Of a stretch of DNA of 56,388 nucleotides, positions 9,264 to 16,863 are shown in pieces. The notes under the pieces are model-generated. The model saw only the letters and a list, made by a program, of their open reading frames with translations, made no database searches and was not told where the DNA came from. The translations under genes were made by a program, and so were the position numbers. The stretch's first letter is position 1; the number at the start of each line of letters is the position of its first letter. This DNA comes from CAZJWR01 sp964549765 (GTDB lineage: Bacteria; Zixibacteria; MSB-5A5; GN15; JAAZOE01). The stretch spans positions 1-56,388 of the forward strand of contig CAZJWR010000021.1 in the NCBI GenBank assembly GCA_964549765.1. Direction: 5' to 3'.

Positions 9264-12200
9264 ACCTGTTCGGCTATGCATCGAAGCACCGCAAGGCAAT
9301 TCTTTTTGCGGCGGCCGGTCTGGTGGTCGCCGGCGTGGCTGTAACCCGGCTCATGCCGGTGTCGCTTTTCCCAGATATTACTTTTCCGCGAATCGTCATC
9401 CTCGCCGACAACGGTGAACAACCGGCGGAGCTGATGATGATCCAGGTGACCAAACCGCTGGAAGAAGTGGCGAGCTCGGTACCGGGCGTGGAGCTTGTTC
9501 GATCAATCACCGGCCGCGGCTCAACCGAAATTTCTCTGGGGCTAAGCTGGAAAACGGACATCCGCGAAGCGCTTCAGACCCTGCAAAACCGGATCGCCGA
9601 TAAGCGTAATCTGCTTCCCGCGGGCGTGGCGATCGACGTAGAACAAATGAGCGTCGCCGTTTTCCCCATCCTTGGGTACAGCCTGACGTCGGACAGCATC
9701 AGCGCCGTCGACATGCGGGATCTTGCCTTATACCAGCTGCGTCCCGCGATCATGAGGATCGGGGGCGTGGCGCGGGTCGAGGTCGTCGGCGGCGAAACCA
9801 AGGAATTCCGGGTCACGGCTTCTCCCGATAAGCTTGCCGCTTATCGCCTGGACATCCGGCAGATTTCGGACGCCATCGCCAAAACAAACCTGATCGCATC
9901 TCCCGGCCTTATAGAAAATAATTACCGGCTGTACCTGTCGCTCGTTTCCGGCGCCCTTTATACGGCGGAGGATATCGAGAATGTTGTCGTGACGACTCGC
10001 TCGGGCGTGCCGGTATTGGTGCGCGACGTGGCCACGGTGGAGCCGGCCGTGGCGCCGAGCTATATCCGCACCACGGCTCACGGTCGACCGGCCGTGTTGA
10101 TCAGCGTCGTGAAACAGCCGACCGGAAGCGTCGTGGCGATCGGACAGGCCGTTCAGAACGCCGTCGCCCGCATCAAGCTTCCCGCAGGAGTCAAATTCGA
10201 AAACTGGTACGACCAGGGCAGTTTTATCCGCCGGTCGATCCTCGGCACCCGTGACGCCATCGTCATCGGTATCCTGCTCTCCATGGTCGTCATGTTTCTC
10301 TTTCTGCAAAACTGGCGGGTGTCTTTGGTGATGGTTGTGGTAGTGCCCCTCACGATCGCGGCCACACTGGTATGCCTGAAAATCGTCGGCGAAACGATCA
10401 ATATTATGACCCTGGGAGGCATTGCGGCGGCGGTCGGGCTGATAATCGATGATTCCATCGTCGTCATCGAAAATATCTTTGCTCAGATTGCGGAAAGCCG
10501 GAGCCGACCGCCGGCGACGGAAAAAGCGTTTGATGCGGCGGCATCCCGGTCGCTACGCGAACTGATGCCGGCCATAATCGGATCATCGGCCAGCACCATC
10601 GTTATCAATATTCCATTGATATTCCTGATCGGTCTGACCGGGGCCTTTTTCAAATCATTGGCCCTGACCATGATCTTCGCTCTGGCGCTGTCATTTCTGT
10701 TCTCTATTACGGTCGCGCCGCTGCTGGCCGGTCTCATCTTGAGGAAAGAAGACATCGAGCGGGAATCGCTTCAAGAGGCCCGCGATTCGCGGCTGACCAG
10801 GCTTTACTCGCGATCTCTCCGGTTTCTCCTGAAATATCGTATACTCGTTATCCCGGTCGCTCTGGGAATCGCCATCGGCGCTTATTATATCTACGGCCAC
10901 ATCGGCAGCGAATTCATGCCGGCGATGGATGAGGGAACTTTCGTTCTTGATTACGTGTCGCCGCCGGGAACGTCGCTCGAAGAGACCAACGATATGCTGA
11001 TGGACGTCGAACGCATATTGATGAACATACCCGAGGTGGAATCGTATTCCCGGCGGACCGGCGCCCAACTGGGATTCTTTCTCACCGAACCGAATACGGG
11101 CGATTTCCTGATCAAACTGAAGGAAAAGCGGTCCCGGTCGATTGACGAGATCATCGCCGAAGTCCGCGGCAAAGTCGAGGCGTCAGAACCGTCTCTGCAG
11201 GTCGATTTCGGCCAATTGATGATGGACGTTATCGGCGATCTCACGAACTCGCCCAAGCCGATCGAAGTCAAACTCTTCGGCGATGACGTTCATGTCCTGC
11301 AAAGCGAAGCCACAAAGGTCGCCGGGATCATCAAAACCGTGCCGGGCGTCGTCGACGTCTTCGATGGCATCGTCATTTCGGGACCGTCGTTTGTCATGCA
11401 GGTCGATCCCGAACGGGCGGCGCTGGCGGGCCTGACCGTGGAAGATATCGAGGGGGAACTCGAAAGCATCGTCCAGGGGAAGGTCGAAAGCTCGATTCCG
11501 GAAGGAGAGAAAATTATCAACATCCGCGTCACCTTTCCCGACCAATACCATCGCGACATCGATACCATCAAAAAGATGACGATTAGCAGTAGTGACGGCG
11601 TGCTGATTCCTCTCGGCGATGTCGCTTCCTTCGAGATGACCGCAGGGCAGACCGAATTGGACCGGGAAAGCCTGCGCCAGGTAGTCGCCGTCAGCGGCCG
11701 TATCGAGGGCAGAGACATGGGTCGCACGATCAGGGATATCAAACGGGAGCTGTCGGCGCAATTGCGACTCCCCAAAAACGTCTCGCTGGAGTTTGGCGGT
11801 GTATACCAGACCCAGCAGGAATCATTCCGCGCCTTGCTGCTCGTCGCCATGGCGGCCTTTTTGATGGTGTTTATCGTTCTGCTGTTCGAATTCGGCGAGT
11901 TCACGGTGCCGATCTCAGTGCTGACCGTGAGCATGCTGTCGCTGATCGGCGTCGTAGCGGCCTTGTGGATCACGGGGGTGACATTCAACATCTCGAGTTT
12001 CGTCGGCTTGATAATGATCATCGGCATTGTGGCCGAAAACGGCGTTTTTGTTATGCATGAAACGAAGCGGGTTCGCGACGGCGGAGCCGACCTCGATACC
12101 GCCCTCGTGACGGCATGCCGAAGGCGCGCCCGGCCGATTATTATGACGACTCTGGCGGCGGTTTTGGCTCTCGCTCCGCTGGCGCTCGCTATCGGAACGG

Positions 12201-12316
12201 GGGCGCAAATGCAGCAGCCGCTGGCTATCGCCGTCATCGGAGGTTTTTCGGTATCGAGTATTCTGTTGTTTTTCGTACTCCCGACGCTTTATCGTCTCCT
12301 GCATAAATCAAAATAA
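9260..12316 (+). CDS. RND efflux permease (HAE-1-like inner-membrane transporter)
   Basis: A 1018-aa proton-driven inner-membrane pump subunit. It has the twofold RND layout: TM1, porter loop to about 325, TM2-6, TM7, second porter loop, TM8-12. The TM4 motif GLIIDDSIVVIEN carries Asp397-Asp398, equivalent to AcrB D407/D408, which argues against the heavy-metal (CzcA) subfamily where that motif differs. In TM10 the residue aligned with AcrB Lys940 is Glu926 (GIVAENGV). The start is GTG at 9260, overlapping the adaptor stop by four bases. Substrates are unknown. The two-component system upstream probably controls it. Confidence 0.93.
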   Translation: MNLFGYASKHRKAILFAAAGLVVAGVAVTRLMPVSLFPDITFPRIVILADNGEQPAELMMIQVTKPLEEVASSVPGVELVRSITGRGSTEISLGLSWKTDIREALQTLQNRIADKRNLLPAGVAIDVEQMSVAVFPILGYSLTSDSISAVDMRDLALYQLRPAIMRIGGVARVEVVGGETKEFRVTASPDKLAAYRLDIRQISDAIAKTNLIASPGLIENNYRLYLSLVSGALYTAEDIENVVVTTRSGVPVLVRDVATVEPAVAPSYIRTTAHGRPAVLISVVKQPTGSVVAIGQAVQNAVARIKLPAGVKFENWYDQGSFIRRSILGTRDAIVIGILLSMVVMFLFLQNWRVSLVMVVVVPLTIAATLVCLKIVGETINIMTLGGIAAAVGLIIDDSIVVIENIFAQIAESRSRPPATEKAFDAAASRSLRELMPAIIGSSASTIVINIPLIFLIGLTGAFFKSLALTMIFALALSFLFSITVAPLLAGLILRKEDIERESLQEARDSRLTRLYSRSLRFLLKYRILVIPVALGIAIGAYYIYGHIGSEFMPAMDEGTFVLDYVSPPGTSLEETNDMLMDVERILMNIPEVESYSRRTGAQLGFFLTEPNTGDFLIKLKEKRSRSIDEIIAEVRGKVEASEPSLQVDFGQLMMDVIGDLTNSPKPIEVKLFGDDVHVLQSEATKVAGIIKTVPGVVDVFDGIVISGPSFVMQVDPERAALAGLTVEDIEGELESIVQGKVESSIPEGEKIINIRVTFPDQYHRDIDTIKKMTISSSDGVLIPLGDVASFEMTAGQTELDRESLRQVVAVSGRIEGRDMGRTIRDIKRELSAQLRLPKNVSLEFGGVYQTQQESFRALLLVAMAAFLMVFIVLLFEFGEFTVPISVLTVSMLSLIGVVAALWITGVTFNISSFVGLIMIIGIVAENGVFVMHETKRVRDGGADLDTALVTACRRRARPIIMTTLAAVLALAPLALAIGTGAQMQQPLAIAVIGGFSVSSILLFFVLPTLYRLLHKSK

Positions 12317-12497
12317 TAAAGAAAAGACCATTGTCCTGGAAAGGCCTAAAAGGGGAGTGGATTTTTCGGTCAATTCAAATTGTCGCTGAATCTTGTGTGA
12401 CCATTTATAACAAGACATAATCATTGTCGAACTCCGTTCGATCGGAGAGTATGGCTCCGGATCAATATGTTGCTCCAAGATTGCAGCGCAGATCGCC

Positions 12498-12537
12498 AAA
12501 AAAATGCCCGGCGGAGAGAGTACGAACTCCACCGGGC
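12498..12537 (-). terminator. Rho-independent terminator for the ORP-like operon
   Basis: On the minus strand an 11-pair stem with one mismatch (arms 12537-12527 and 12516-12506, GC-rich, 10-base loop) is followed by a T run at 12504-12498. It lies 73 bases after the stop of the last minus-strand gene (12611) and ends the cluster that begins at 16679. The remaining sequence between 12317 and 12610 shows nothing else I can name. Confidence 0.8.
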
Positions 12538-12610
12538 GGTCGCCCCTTTTCACCCATAGAAGGAATGGAGCTGGATATCTTGTCAGATCCCCTATTTGCG
12601 CTTGGGCGTA

Positions 12611-12982
12611 TTACATTTGATGATCATGATCGCAGGTTCCATGGCCGCCTTCGCAAGGAATGAACTGCGTGTTCAGCGTACCGTCGAGATATGCCTGGGC
12701 CAAACTCTCCGGCGCATCGACCGGCGCGCCGGCATACAGGTCAATGCCCATCTGCGTAAATAATTGAATTGCCCGCTGGCCCATCCCGCCGGCGATCACC
12801 GCAGATACTCCAAGCTGATTAAGCCACTGCGGGAAAATACCTGGTTGGTGAACCGGCGGCGCCATCGTCTCAATTGTGATGATCTGCCTGGCGTCGGGAT
12901 CGAGATCGATTATCGCAAATGCCTGGCATCGTCCAAAATGCGAGGCAAGAACTCCCTCTTCCAGCGGAATCGCTAATTTCAT
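12611..12982 (-). CDS. NifX/MTH1175-family (ORP-like) protein with Cys/His tail
   Basis: A 123-aa small alpha/beta protein of the dinitrogenase iron-molybdenum cofactor/MTH1175 family: N-terminal MKLAIPLEEG, SHFGRCQAF, and VIAGGMGQRAIQLF around residue 65-78. The C-terminus ends in CEGGHGTCDHDH, a plausible metal-binding tail. Family knowledge: members bind FeMo-co precursors (NifX/NafY) or the Mo-Cu cluster of orange protein. The start at 12982 has GGAG seven bases upstream. It is the last gene of the cluster, three bases after a MinD-type ATPase and before the terminator at 12498. Confidence 0.85.
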   Translation of the reverse strand: MKLAIPLEEGVLASHFGRCQAFAIIDLDPDARQIITIETMAPPVHQPGIFPQWLNQLGVSAVIAGGMGQRAIQLFTQMGIDLYAGAPVDAPESLAQAYLDGTLNTQFIPCEGGHGTCDHDHQM

Positions 12983-12985
12983 ATT

Positions 12986-13942
12986 CTATGCTCCAGTGCT
13001 ATTCGGATTGTTGGTTTTCATGCGAACTCCAGCCGGCCGTCGTGATTCGATATCGTCGAGCCGGCGCCGCACGTTCGTCCAGAGTGACCGCATATTTCGG
13101 GAAATATCGCCGTCGGTGTACTCGATAACTGTCCTCGCGGCAACCTGGGCCTTGGTTACGATGATATCATATGGAAGTCTGCCGAGGATTTCGAACCCAT
13201 TGTCCCTGGAGAAATTATCGATCTGATCGGCCACGGATGCGTTTATATCGCATTTGTTGATACAAATGCCGGCGGTAAAGTGGAAATGCCGGATGAGGCC
13301 GGCGATGCGCGTGAGATCATGCAATGCCGGCAGCGTCGGTTCGGTGACGAGCAGAACGTAATCGGCGCCTGTCAGAGAGGCAATGGCCGGACAGCCGATG
13401 CCCGGTGGACCGTCAATGATAATCATGTCGCGGTTTTGATCGTCGGCAATACGGCGGGCCGCCTCGCGCAAGAGAGCCACCAGTTTGCCCGAATTCGCCT
13501 CGGCGATGCCGAGCCGGCCATGGACCATGGGGCCAAAACGAGTATCGGATCGATACCATTCCCCGCTGACCGCGGGCTTCATCGTGACCGCTTTGTCGAG
13601 GCAGATATAACTGCATACGGCGCATCCTTCGCAACTCAGGGGATCGACCGTGTAAACCGGCAAGGCAGCATCCGGATATGATTCATCTTTGATAATGGCG
13701 TCGAATTCGCAACACTCGTAACAGATGCCGCATTGAATGCATCGATCCTGGATGATCTCAGCCTTTTCGCTGGCGGAAAAATCGTGTCGTTCCAAGATCT
13801 CCGGAAGGACGATGAGGTGTAAATCGGCGGCGTCGACATCGCAGTCCACGAGCACAGCATTTTCGGCGAGCGCCGCGAACGCACCGGTGATCGATGTCTT
13901 GCCGGTGCCGCCCTTCCCACTGAGAATGACCAACTGCTTCAT
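12986..13942 (-). CDS. MinD-type P-loop ATPase with 2x[4Fe-4S] ferredoxin insert
   Basis: A 318-aa Mrp/MinD-superfamily ATPase with deviant Walker A (SGKGGTGKTS, residues 8-17). A ferredoxin-type insert at about 60-115 carries two clusters (CIQCGICYECC and CEGCAVCSYIC). The switch motif IIDGPPGIGCP follows. Family knowledge: paired ATPases of this type accompany NifX/ORP-like proteins and are proposed to assemble or insert metal clusters. It overlaps the second ATPase gene upstream by four bases. The two paralogues probably form a heterodimer. Confidence 0.9.
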   Translation of the reverse strand: MKQLVILSGKGGTGKTSITGAFAALAENAVLVDCDVDAADLHLIVLPEILERHDFSASEKAEIIQDRCIQCGICYECCEFDAIIKDESYPDAALPVYTVDPLSCEGCAVCSYICLDKAVTMKPAVSGEWYRSDTRFGPMVHGRLGIAEANSGKLVALLREAARRIADDQNRDMIIIDGPPGIGCPAIASLTGADYVLLVTEPTLPALHDLTRIAGLIRHFHFTAGICINKCDINASVADQIDNFSRDNGFEILGRLPYDIIVTKAQVAARTVIEYTDGDISRNMRSLWTNVRRRLDDIESRRPAGVRMKTNNPNSTGA

Positions 13943-14787
13943 GCCGCCGCCTGTCGTCTAATGCTGTCGTACAACCTCAACATGCGATCTCGATATTCGG
14001 GCCTGTGCGACAGCATCAGGTCTCCTTCGGAATACGCCGTGATAATATTCCGATCATGGGGAATGCGGGCCAGAATATGAATCATTTCCCGGCCGCAATA
14101 TTCTTCCACGGCCGAATCGCCTATATCAGATCGATTGATAACGACGCCGAACGGTATATTCATTTTTCGGAGCATACCGACCGCGAGGGTCAAGTCATTG
14201 AGGCCGAACGGGGTTGGTTCGGTGACGAGAATACAGTAGTCGCAACCTTTAACGGTTTCGACCACCGGACAGGAGGTGCCCGGCGGCGCGTCGTATAATA
14301 TTATGTCCGCGTCCGACGCGGCCTTTTTGACGGCTTTGATGACCGGGGGAGCCTGAGCTTCGCCAACTGTGAGACGGCCCTCGACCCATGCGAGGCCATG
14401 GCTGCGGCCGCTGTCTATGTCTCCGATTGGCCGGAAGGTATGCGTCATGGCCCGTTCGGGGCAGAGCAAAATGCACCCGCCGCAGCTGTGGCACAATTCC
14501 GGAAATATCAGAACCTGATTAGCAATGACGGCGATGGCGTGAAAGCGGCAGACGGAGGCGCATTCGCCGCATGCCGTGCATTTGTCATAGTCAACCTGAG
14601 GAAGAAGGACCTCGACCCTGATCGATGATTCGATATGTGGACGAAGAAATACCTGCGCATTCGGCTCTTCGACATCACAATCGACCAATTTAACGGAATG
14701 ACCATCTTCGGCCAGCGCCACCGCCAAATTGGTGGCGATAGTCGTCTTTCCCGTCCCGCCTTTGCCGCTGGCAACTGCTATCCGCAT
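13939..14787 (-). CDS. MinD-type P-loop ATPase with 2x[4Fe-4S] ferredoxin insert (second paralogue)
   Basis: A 282-aa paralogue of the following ATPase: Walker A ASGKGGTGKTT near the N-terminus, a ferredoxin insert with CTACGECASVC and CHSCGGCILLC, and YDAPPGTSCP. I place the start at ATG 14787 because it gives the usual MRIAVASGKGG N-terminus, has AGGCGG four bases upstream and clears the stop of the preceding gene (14796). An upstream ATG at 14832 would run into that gene. It is co-transcribed and translationally coupled to 12986-13942. Confidence 0.9.
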   Translation of the reverse strand: MRIAVASGKGGTGKTTIATNLAVALAEDGHSVKLVDCDVEEPNAQVFLRPHIESSIRVEVLLPQVDYDKCTACGECASVCRFHAIAVIANQVLIFPELCHSCGGCILLCPERAMTHTFRPIGDIDSGRSHGLAWVEGRLTVGEAQAPPVIKAVKKAASDADIILYDAPPGTSCPVVETVKGCDYCILVTEPTPFGLNDLTLAVGMLRKMNIPFGVVINRSDIGDSAVEEYCGREMIHILARIPHDRNIITAYSEGDLMLSHRPEYRDRMLRLYDSIRRQAAA

Positions 14788-14795
14788 CGCGCCGC

Positions 14796-15089
14796 CTATT
14801 TTCGAACCATAGGCTGACCACATTGAGGACATCTTATATTGCGACAGGGAATTCCCCGTTCATGCGAAACGGTAACGTTGCAAGCGGTGCAGACGCAAAC
14901 ATCTGTACTGCCGCTTCGCGGCGTGCCCCCCTGGCCACTCCCCTGTCCGCGTCCGCCGCCTCGGCCCCCACCCTGTCCACGTCCGCCGCCTTGGCCCCCG
15001 GCCTGTCCGCGTCCACCGCCTCGGCCTCCGCCCCCTTGTCCGCGGGCGGACAAATTTCGAGAATCTTGATTCGAAAATAATCGCGTCAT
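14796..15089 (-). CDS. Gly/Arg-rich protein with C-terminal zinc ribbon
   Basis: A 97-aa protein. The N-terminal half is a low-complexity GGGRGQ-type repeat (about residues 16-57) encoded by a GC-rich repetitive tract. The C-terminal half is a zinc-ribbon: CVCTACNVTV, then CRNIRCPQCGQPM. Proteins like this often sit beside NifX-type and DUF5320 genes in anaerobes; their function is unknown. The start has AAGGGG upstream. It lies between the DUF5320 gene and the ATPase pair. Confidence 0.75.
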   Translation of the reverse strand: MTRLFSNQDSRNLSARGQGGGGRGGGRGQAGGQGGGRGQGGGRGGGRGQGSGQGGTPRSGSTDVCVCTACNVTVSHERGIPCRNIRCPQCGQPMVRK

Positions 15090-15099
15090 CGTATCCCCT

Positions 15100-15513
15100 T
15101 TATTCTTTTATGTGCTTTTCGAGCTCTTCAATACGCCGGCGTATCTGGTCCAGCGTATCCTCAAGATGTCTGCTCTGTCCTTTAAGCTCGGTCAGTTCGG
15201 CCTGAGGATCGCCTTCTGCCGGCATCTCTGCCGGGGGCGGGGGCGCTTCCCAAAATTGAGCTCCATAACCGAACGACCCGCGCGCCCATCCTGGCACGCC
15301 GGTAGCATAGTATCGATGGCGCCATCCTCGACCGCCGCCGCGACCAAAGCCCATCCCCCGGCCACGACCATATCCCCTGCCGAAACCATACCCTCGCTCC
15401 CAGCCATACCCGGGATTCATGAATCCCGGCATACCGTATCCGGCGCAGTAGCCGGCTGTTCGTCCGGTGCGGGGTCCCGCTCCCACCGGCCCAGTTCTAT
15501 CTCCACTCGGCAT
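15100..15513 (-). CDS. DUF5320 family protein
   Basis: A 137-aa protein with the DUF5320 hallmark start (MPSGDRTGPVGAGPRTGR followed by a GYCAGYGMPGF segment). A Gly/Tyr/Arg-rich middle (about 35-85) follows, then a C-terminal coiled coil of about 35 residues (LTELKGQSRHLEDTL...). Function unknown; commonly found with NifX-like and MinD-type genes. AAGGAG lies upstream of the ATG. It is part of the operon read from 16679. Confidence 0.8.
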   Translation of the reverse strand: MPSGDRTGPVGAGPRTGRTAGYCAGYGMPGFMNPGYGWERGYGFGRGYGRGRGMGFGRGGGRGWRHRYYATGVPGWARGSFGYGAQFWEAPPPPAEMPAEGDPQAELTELKGQSRHLEDTLDQIRRRIEELEKHIKE

Positions 15514-15580
15514 GTCATATCTCCTTTCCTGATCGCATATTGGTAATCACCCGTTGCGCAATTACCGTCCAAACCGTGAC

Positions 15581-15874
15581 CTATGTGCTGCTCTTATCAT
15601 CATGGACAATAATTTCCGCCTGATCGCCGATATCCAGCTCTTTCTTCACCCGATTGGAAGATAAGCGCAACCTGGAGACGGCAGTAGCGACGAGTCTGCG
15701 AATAATACTGTCGGGTTTTCGCAAATCGTTTACTATGTATCCGGCAATCGGGGCGGCAAGCGAGCTGAAACCGATTGCCCTGCCCCTCGATCCCGATAGA
15801 CAGGAAGCCATCCTGCTCCGCCGGCGGCGCTGGCGGCCCCCTTCTTTCCAGAATTTTTCCGAGCTTTGCTTCAT
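15581..15874 (-). CDS. Hypothetical small basic protein of the ORP-like cluster
   Basis: A 97-aa protein I do not recognise. The N-terminal third is basic (RQRRRRSR). It continues into a predicted helical stretch (LAAPIAGYIVNDLRK, IIRRLVATAVSRL) and an acidic end (LDIGDQAEIIVHDD). ATG 15874 has AGGTGA five bases upstream. A rival frame of the same length (ATG 15893) has no ribosome site and an irregular C-terminus, so I prefer this one. It is cotranscribed with its neighbours. Confidence 0.55.
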   Translation of the reverse strand: MKQSSEKFWKEGGRQRRRRSRMASCLSGSRGRAIGFSSLAAPIAGYIVNDLRKPDSIIRRLVATAVSRLRLSSNRVKKELDIGDQAEIIVHDDKSST

Positions 15875-15919
15875 CGCGGTCACCTGTTTCCATCGTTTCA
15901 TGCGAATATTGTTTCGGCC

Positions 15920-16255
15920 TCAGGTTTGTGCCGGGAGACGATTATGCTTTGCCATTTCAATCACGTCGGCCACAGTGCCCTCGGCCCATATCGTCGTCAC
16001 CACCCCGGCAGCCTCGAGAACATCGGCTGCCTTGGGACCAAAATTCCCGGACACAATCATCTCGGCCCCGGCATTGATCACGCGTTGGGCCGTTTGAATT
16101 CCGGCGCCGTGCGCGACATCCGAGTTTTGGGAATTATCAATAACGTTCCAGGAGTCATCATCAGTATTGTAAATGATGAAATACCTGGCCCGACCGAAAC
16201 GCGGATCGACCGTACCGGACAGCTCCGGCCTCTGAGATGCAATGGCGATCTTCAT
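15920..16255 (-). CDS. NifX/MTH1175-family (ORP-like) protein
   Basis: A 111-aa protein of the dinitrogenase iron-molybdenum cofactor family: MKIAIASQRPELSGTVDPRF with FGRARYF, then MIVSGNFGPKAADVL. It is the typical full length of ORP/MTH1175 proteins. The frame is open further upstream, but GGGAGA sits seven bases before ATG 16255 and the family start is MKIAIAS, so the longer 160-aa reading is not used. It begins just past the stop of the preceding NifX-like gene. Confidence 0.85.
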   Translation of the reverse strand: MKIAIASQRPELSGTVDPRFGRARYFIIYNTDDDSWNVIDNSQNSDVAHGAGIQTAQRVINAGAEMIVSGNFGPKAADVLEAAGVVTTIWAEGTVADVIEMAKHNRLPAQT

Positions 16256-16259
16256 ATGT

Positions 16260-16679
16260 CTATCTCCCACGGTATCGAAATTGTTTACTGGAATTGCTCT
16301 TGCTGCTTCGGACCCGGCGGCCCCGGCGACGGCGTCGATGCCCATTATCGAATCCCGGCAGGCGGAAATCTCCTCTATCAAGACCGCCGGTACAATAAGC
16401 AAAAATTACATCTTCAATATCGCCCCCGATCCAGGGGATGACGTCCATACCCGCGGCCCGCAGGACCGCTTCCTGCGAATTGGACACGGCTCCGCATACG
16501 ACAGTTTTGACCCCGGCTCGGGCGAGCCACTCCCCGCGCTGAAATCCGGGAATCTGGTCAATCTTGTAAATCTGCCTTGTAAGGATTTGTCCTTTTTCGA
16601 CTTCGACGATGAGGATCTGCGTAGCGGTATCAAAGACCGGCGATACGCGATCATTCCATACGGGTATTGCGAGTTTCAT
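16260..16679 (-). CDS. NifX/MTH1175-family protein, first gene of the ORP-like operon
   Basis: A 139-aa protein with a NifX-type domain (MKLAIPVWNDRVSPVFDTA, VVCGAVSNSQEAVL) and an Arg/Ser-rich C-terminal extension (about 115-139, HRRRRRGRRVRSSKSN). Many family members end in a metal-binding tail instead. The start at 16679 has GGTGAAG upstream and is 11 bases from the predicted start site of a sigma54 promoter (16702-16716). It heads a run of eight minus-strand genes to 12611. Confidence 0.85.
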   Translation of the reverse strand: MKLAIPVWNDRVSPVFDTATQILIVEVEKGQILTRQIYKIDQIPGFQRGEWLARAGVKTVVCGAVSNSQEAVLRAAGMDVIPWIGGDIEDVIFAYCTGGLDRGDFRLPGFDNGHRRRRRGRRVRSSKSNSSKQFRYRGR

Positions 16680-16701
16680 ATCTTCACCGTGCAATATCAA
16701 A

Positions 16702-16716
16702 GCACAAGAAATGCCA
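16702..16716 (-). promoter_or_regulatory. Sigma54 (-24/-12) promoter of the ORP-like operon
   Basis: The minus strand reads TGGCAT-N5-GTGC, with GG at 16715-16714 and GC at 16703-16702, twelve bases apart as required for RpoN. There are two mismatches to TGGCAC-N5-TTGC. Predicted start is about 16690, 11 bases before ATG 16679. The same short leader is seen at 37281-37295. EBP1 is encoded directly upstream. Confidence 0.7.
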
Positions 16717-16804
16717 AAATGGTTTTCGGACATCTAAATCCACGTAAGTCATTAATAAATAATTGATTATAATGTAGCCGGGACTTATTGCGTGCGATCT
16801 AAAT

Positions 16805-16839
16805 CATCAAGAAGATTTCAAATATGAAATCTTCTGATG
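16805..16839. promoter_or_regulatory. Long palindrome, candidate activator site or EBP1 terminator hairpin
   Basis: Perfect 10-base arms GAAGATTTCA (16811-16820) and TGAAATCTTC (16825-16834) around AATA, extended by CATCA/TGATG with one bulged A. It lies about 120-145 bases upstream of the predicted start site at 16690, a normal place for an enhancer-binding site. It also lies 25 bases after the EBP1 stop. There is no T run after the stem on the minus strand, so I favour an activator site. Confidence 0.5.
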
Positions 16840-16863
16840 TAACAACACGTTTCATTTATGAAA

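Noticed and set aside
12611..16679. Nitrogenase accessory (nif) cluster
   Set aside because: No nifHDK, nifB, nifE or nifN gene is visible. The MinD-ferredoxin pair and sigma54 activator fit the orange-protein type better.
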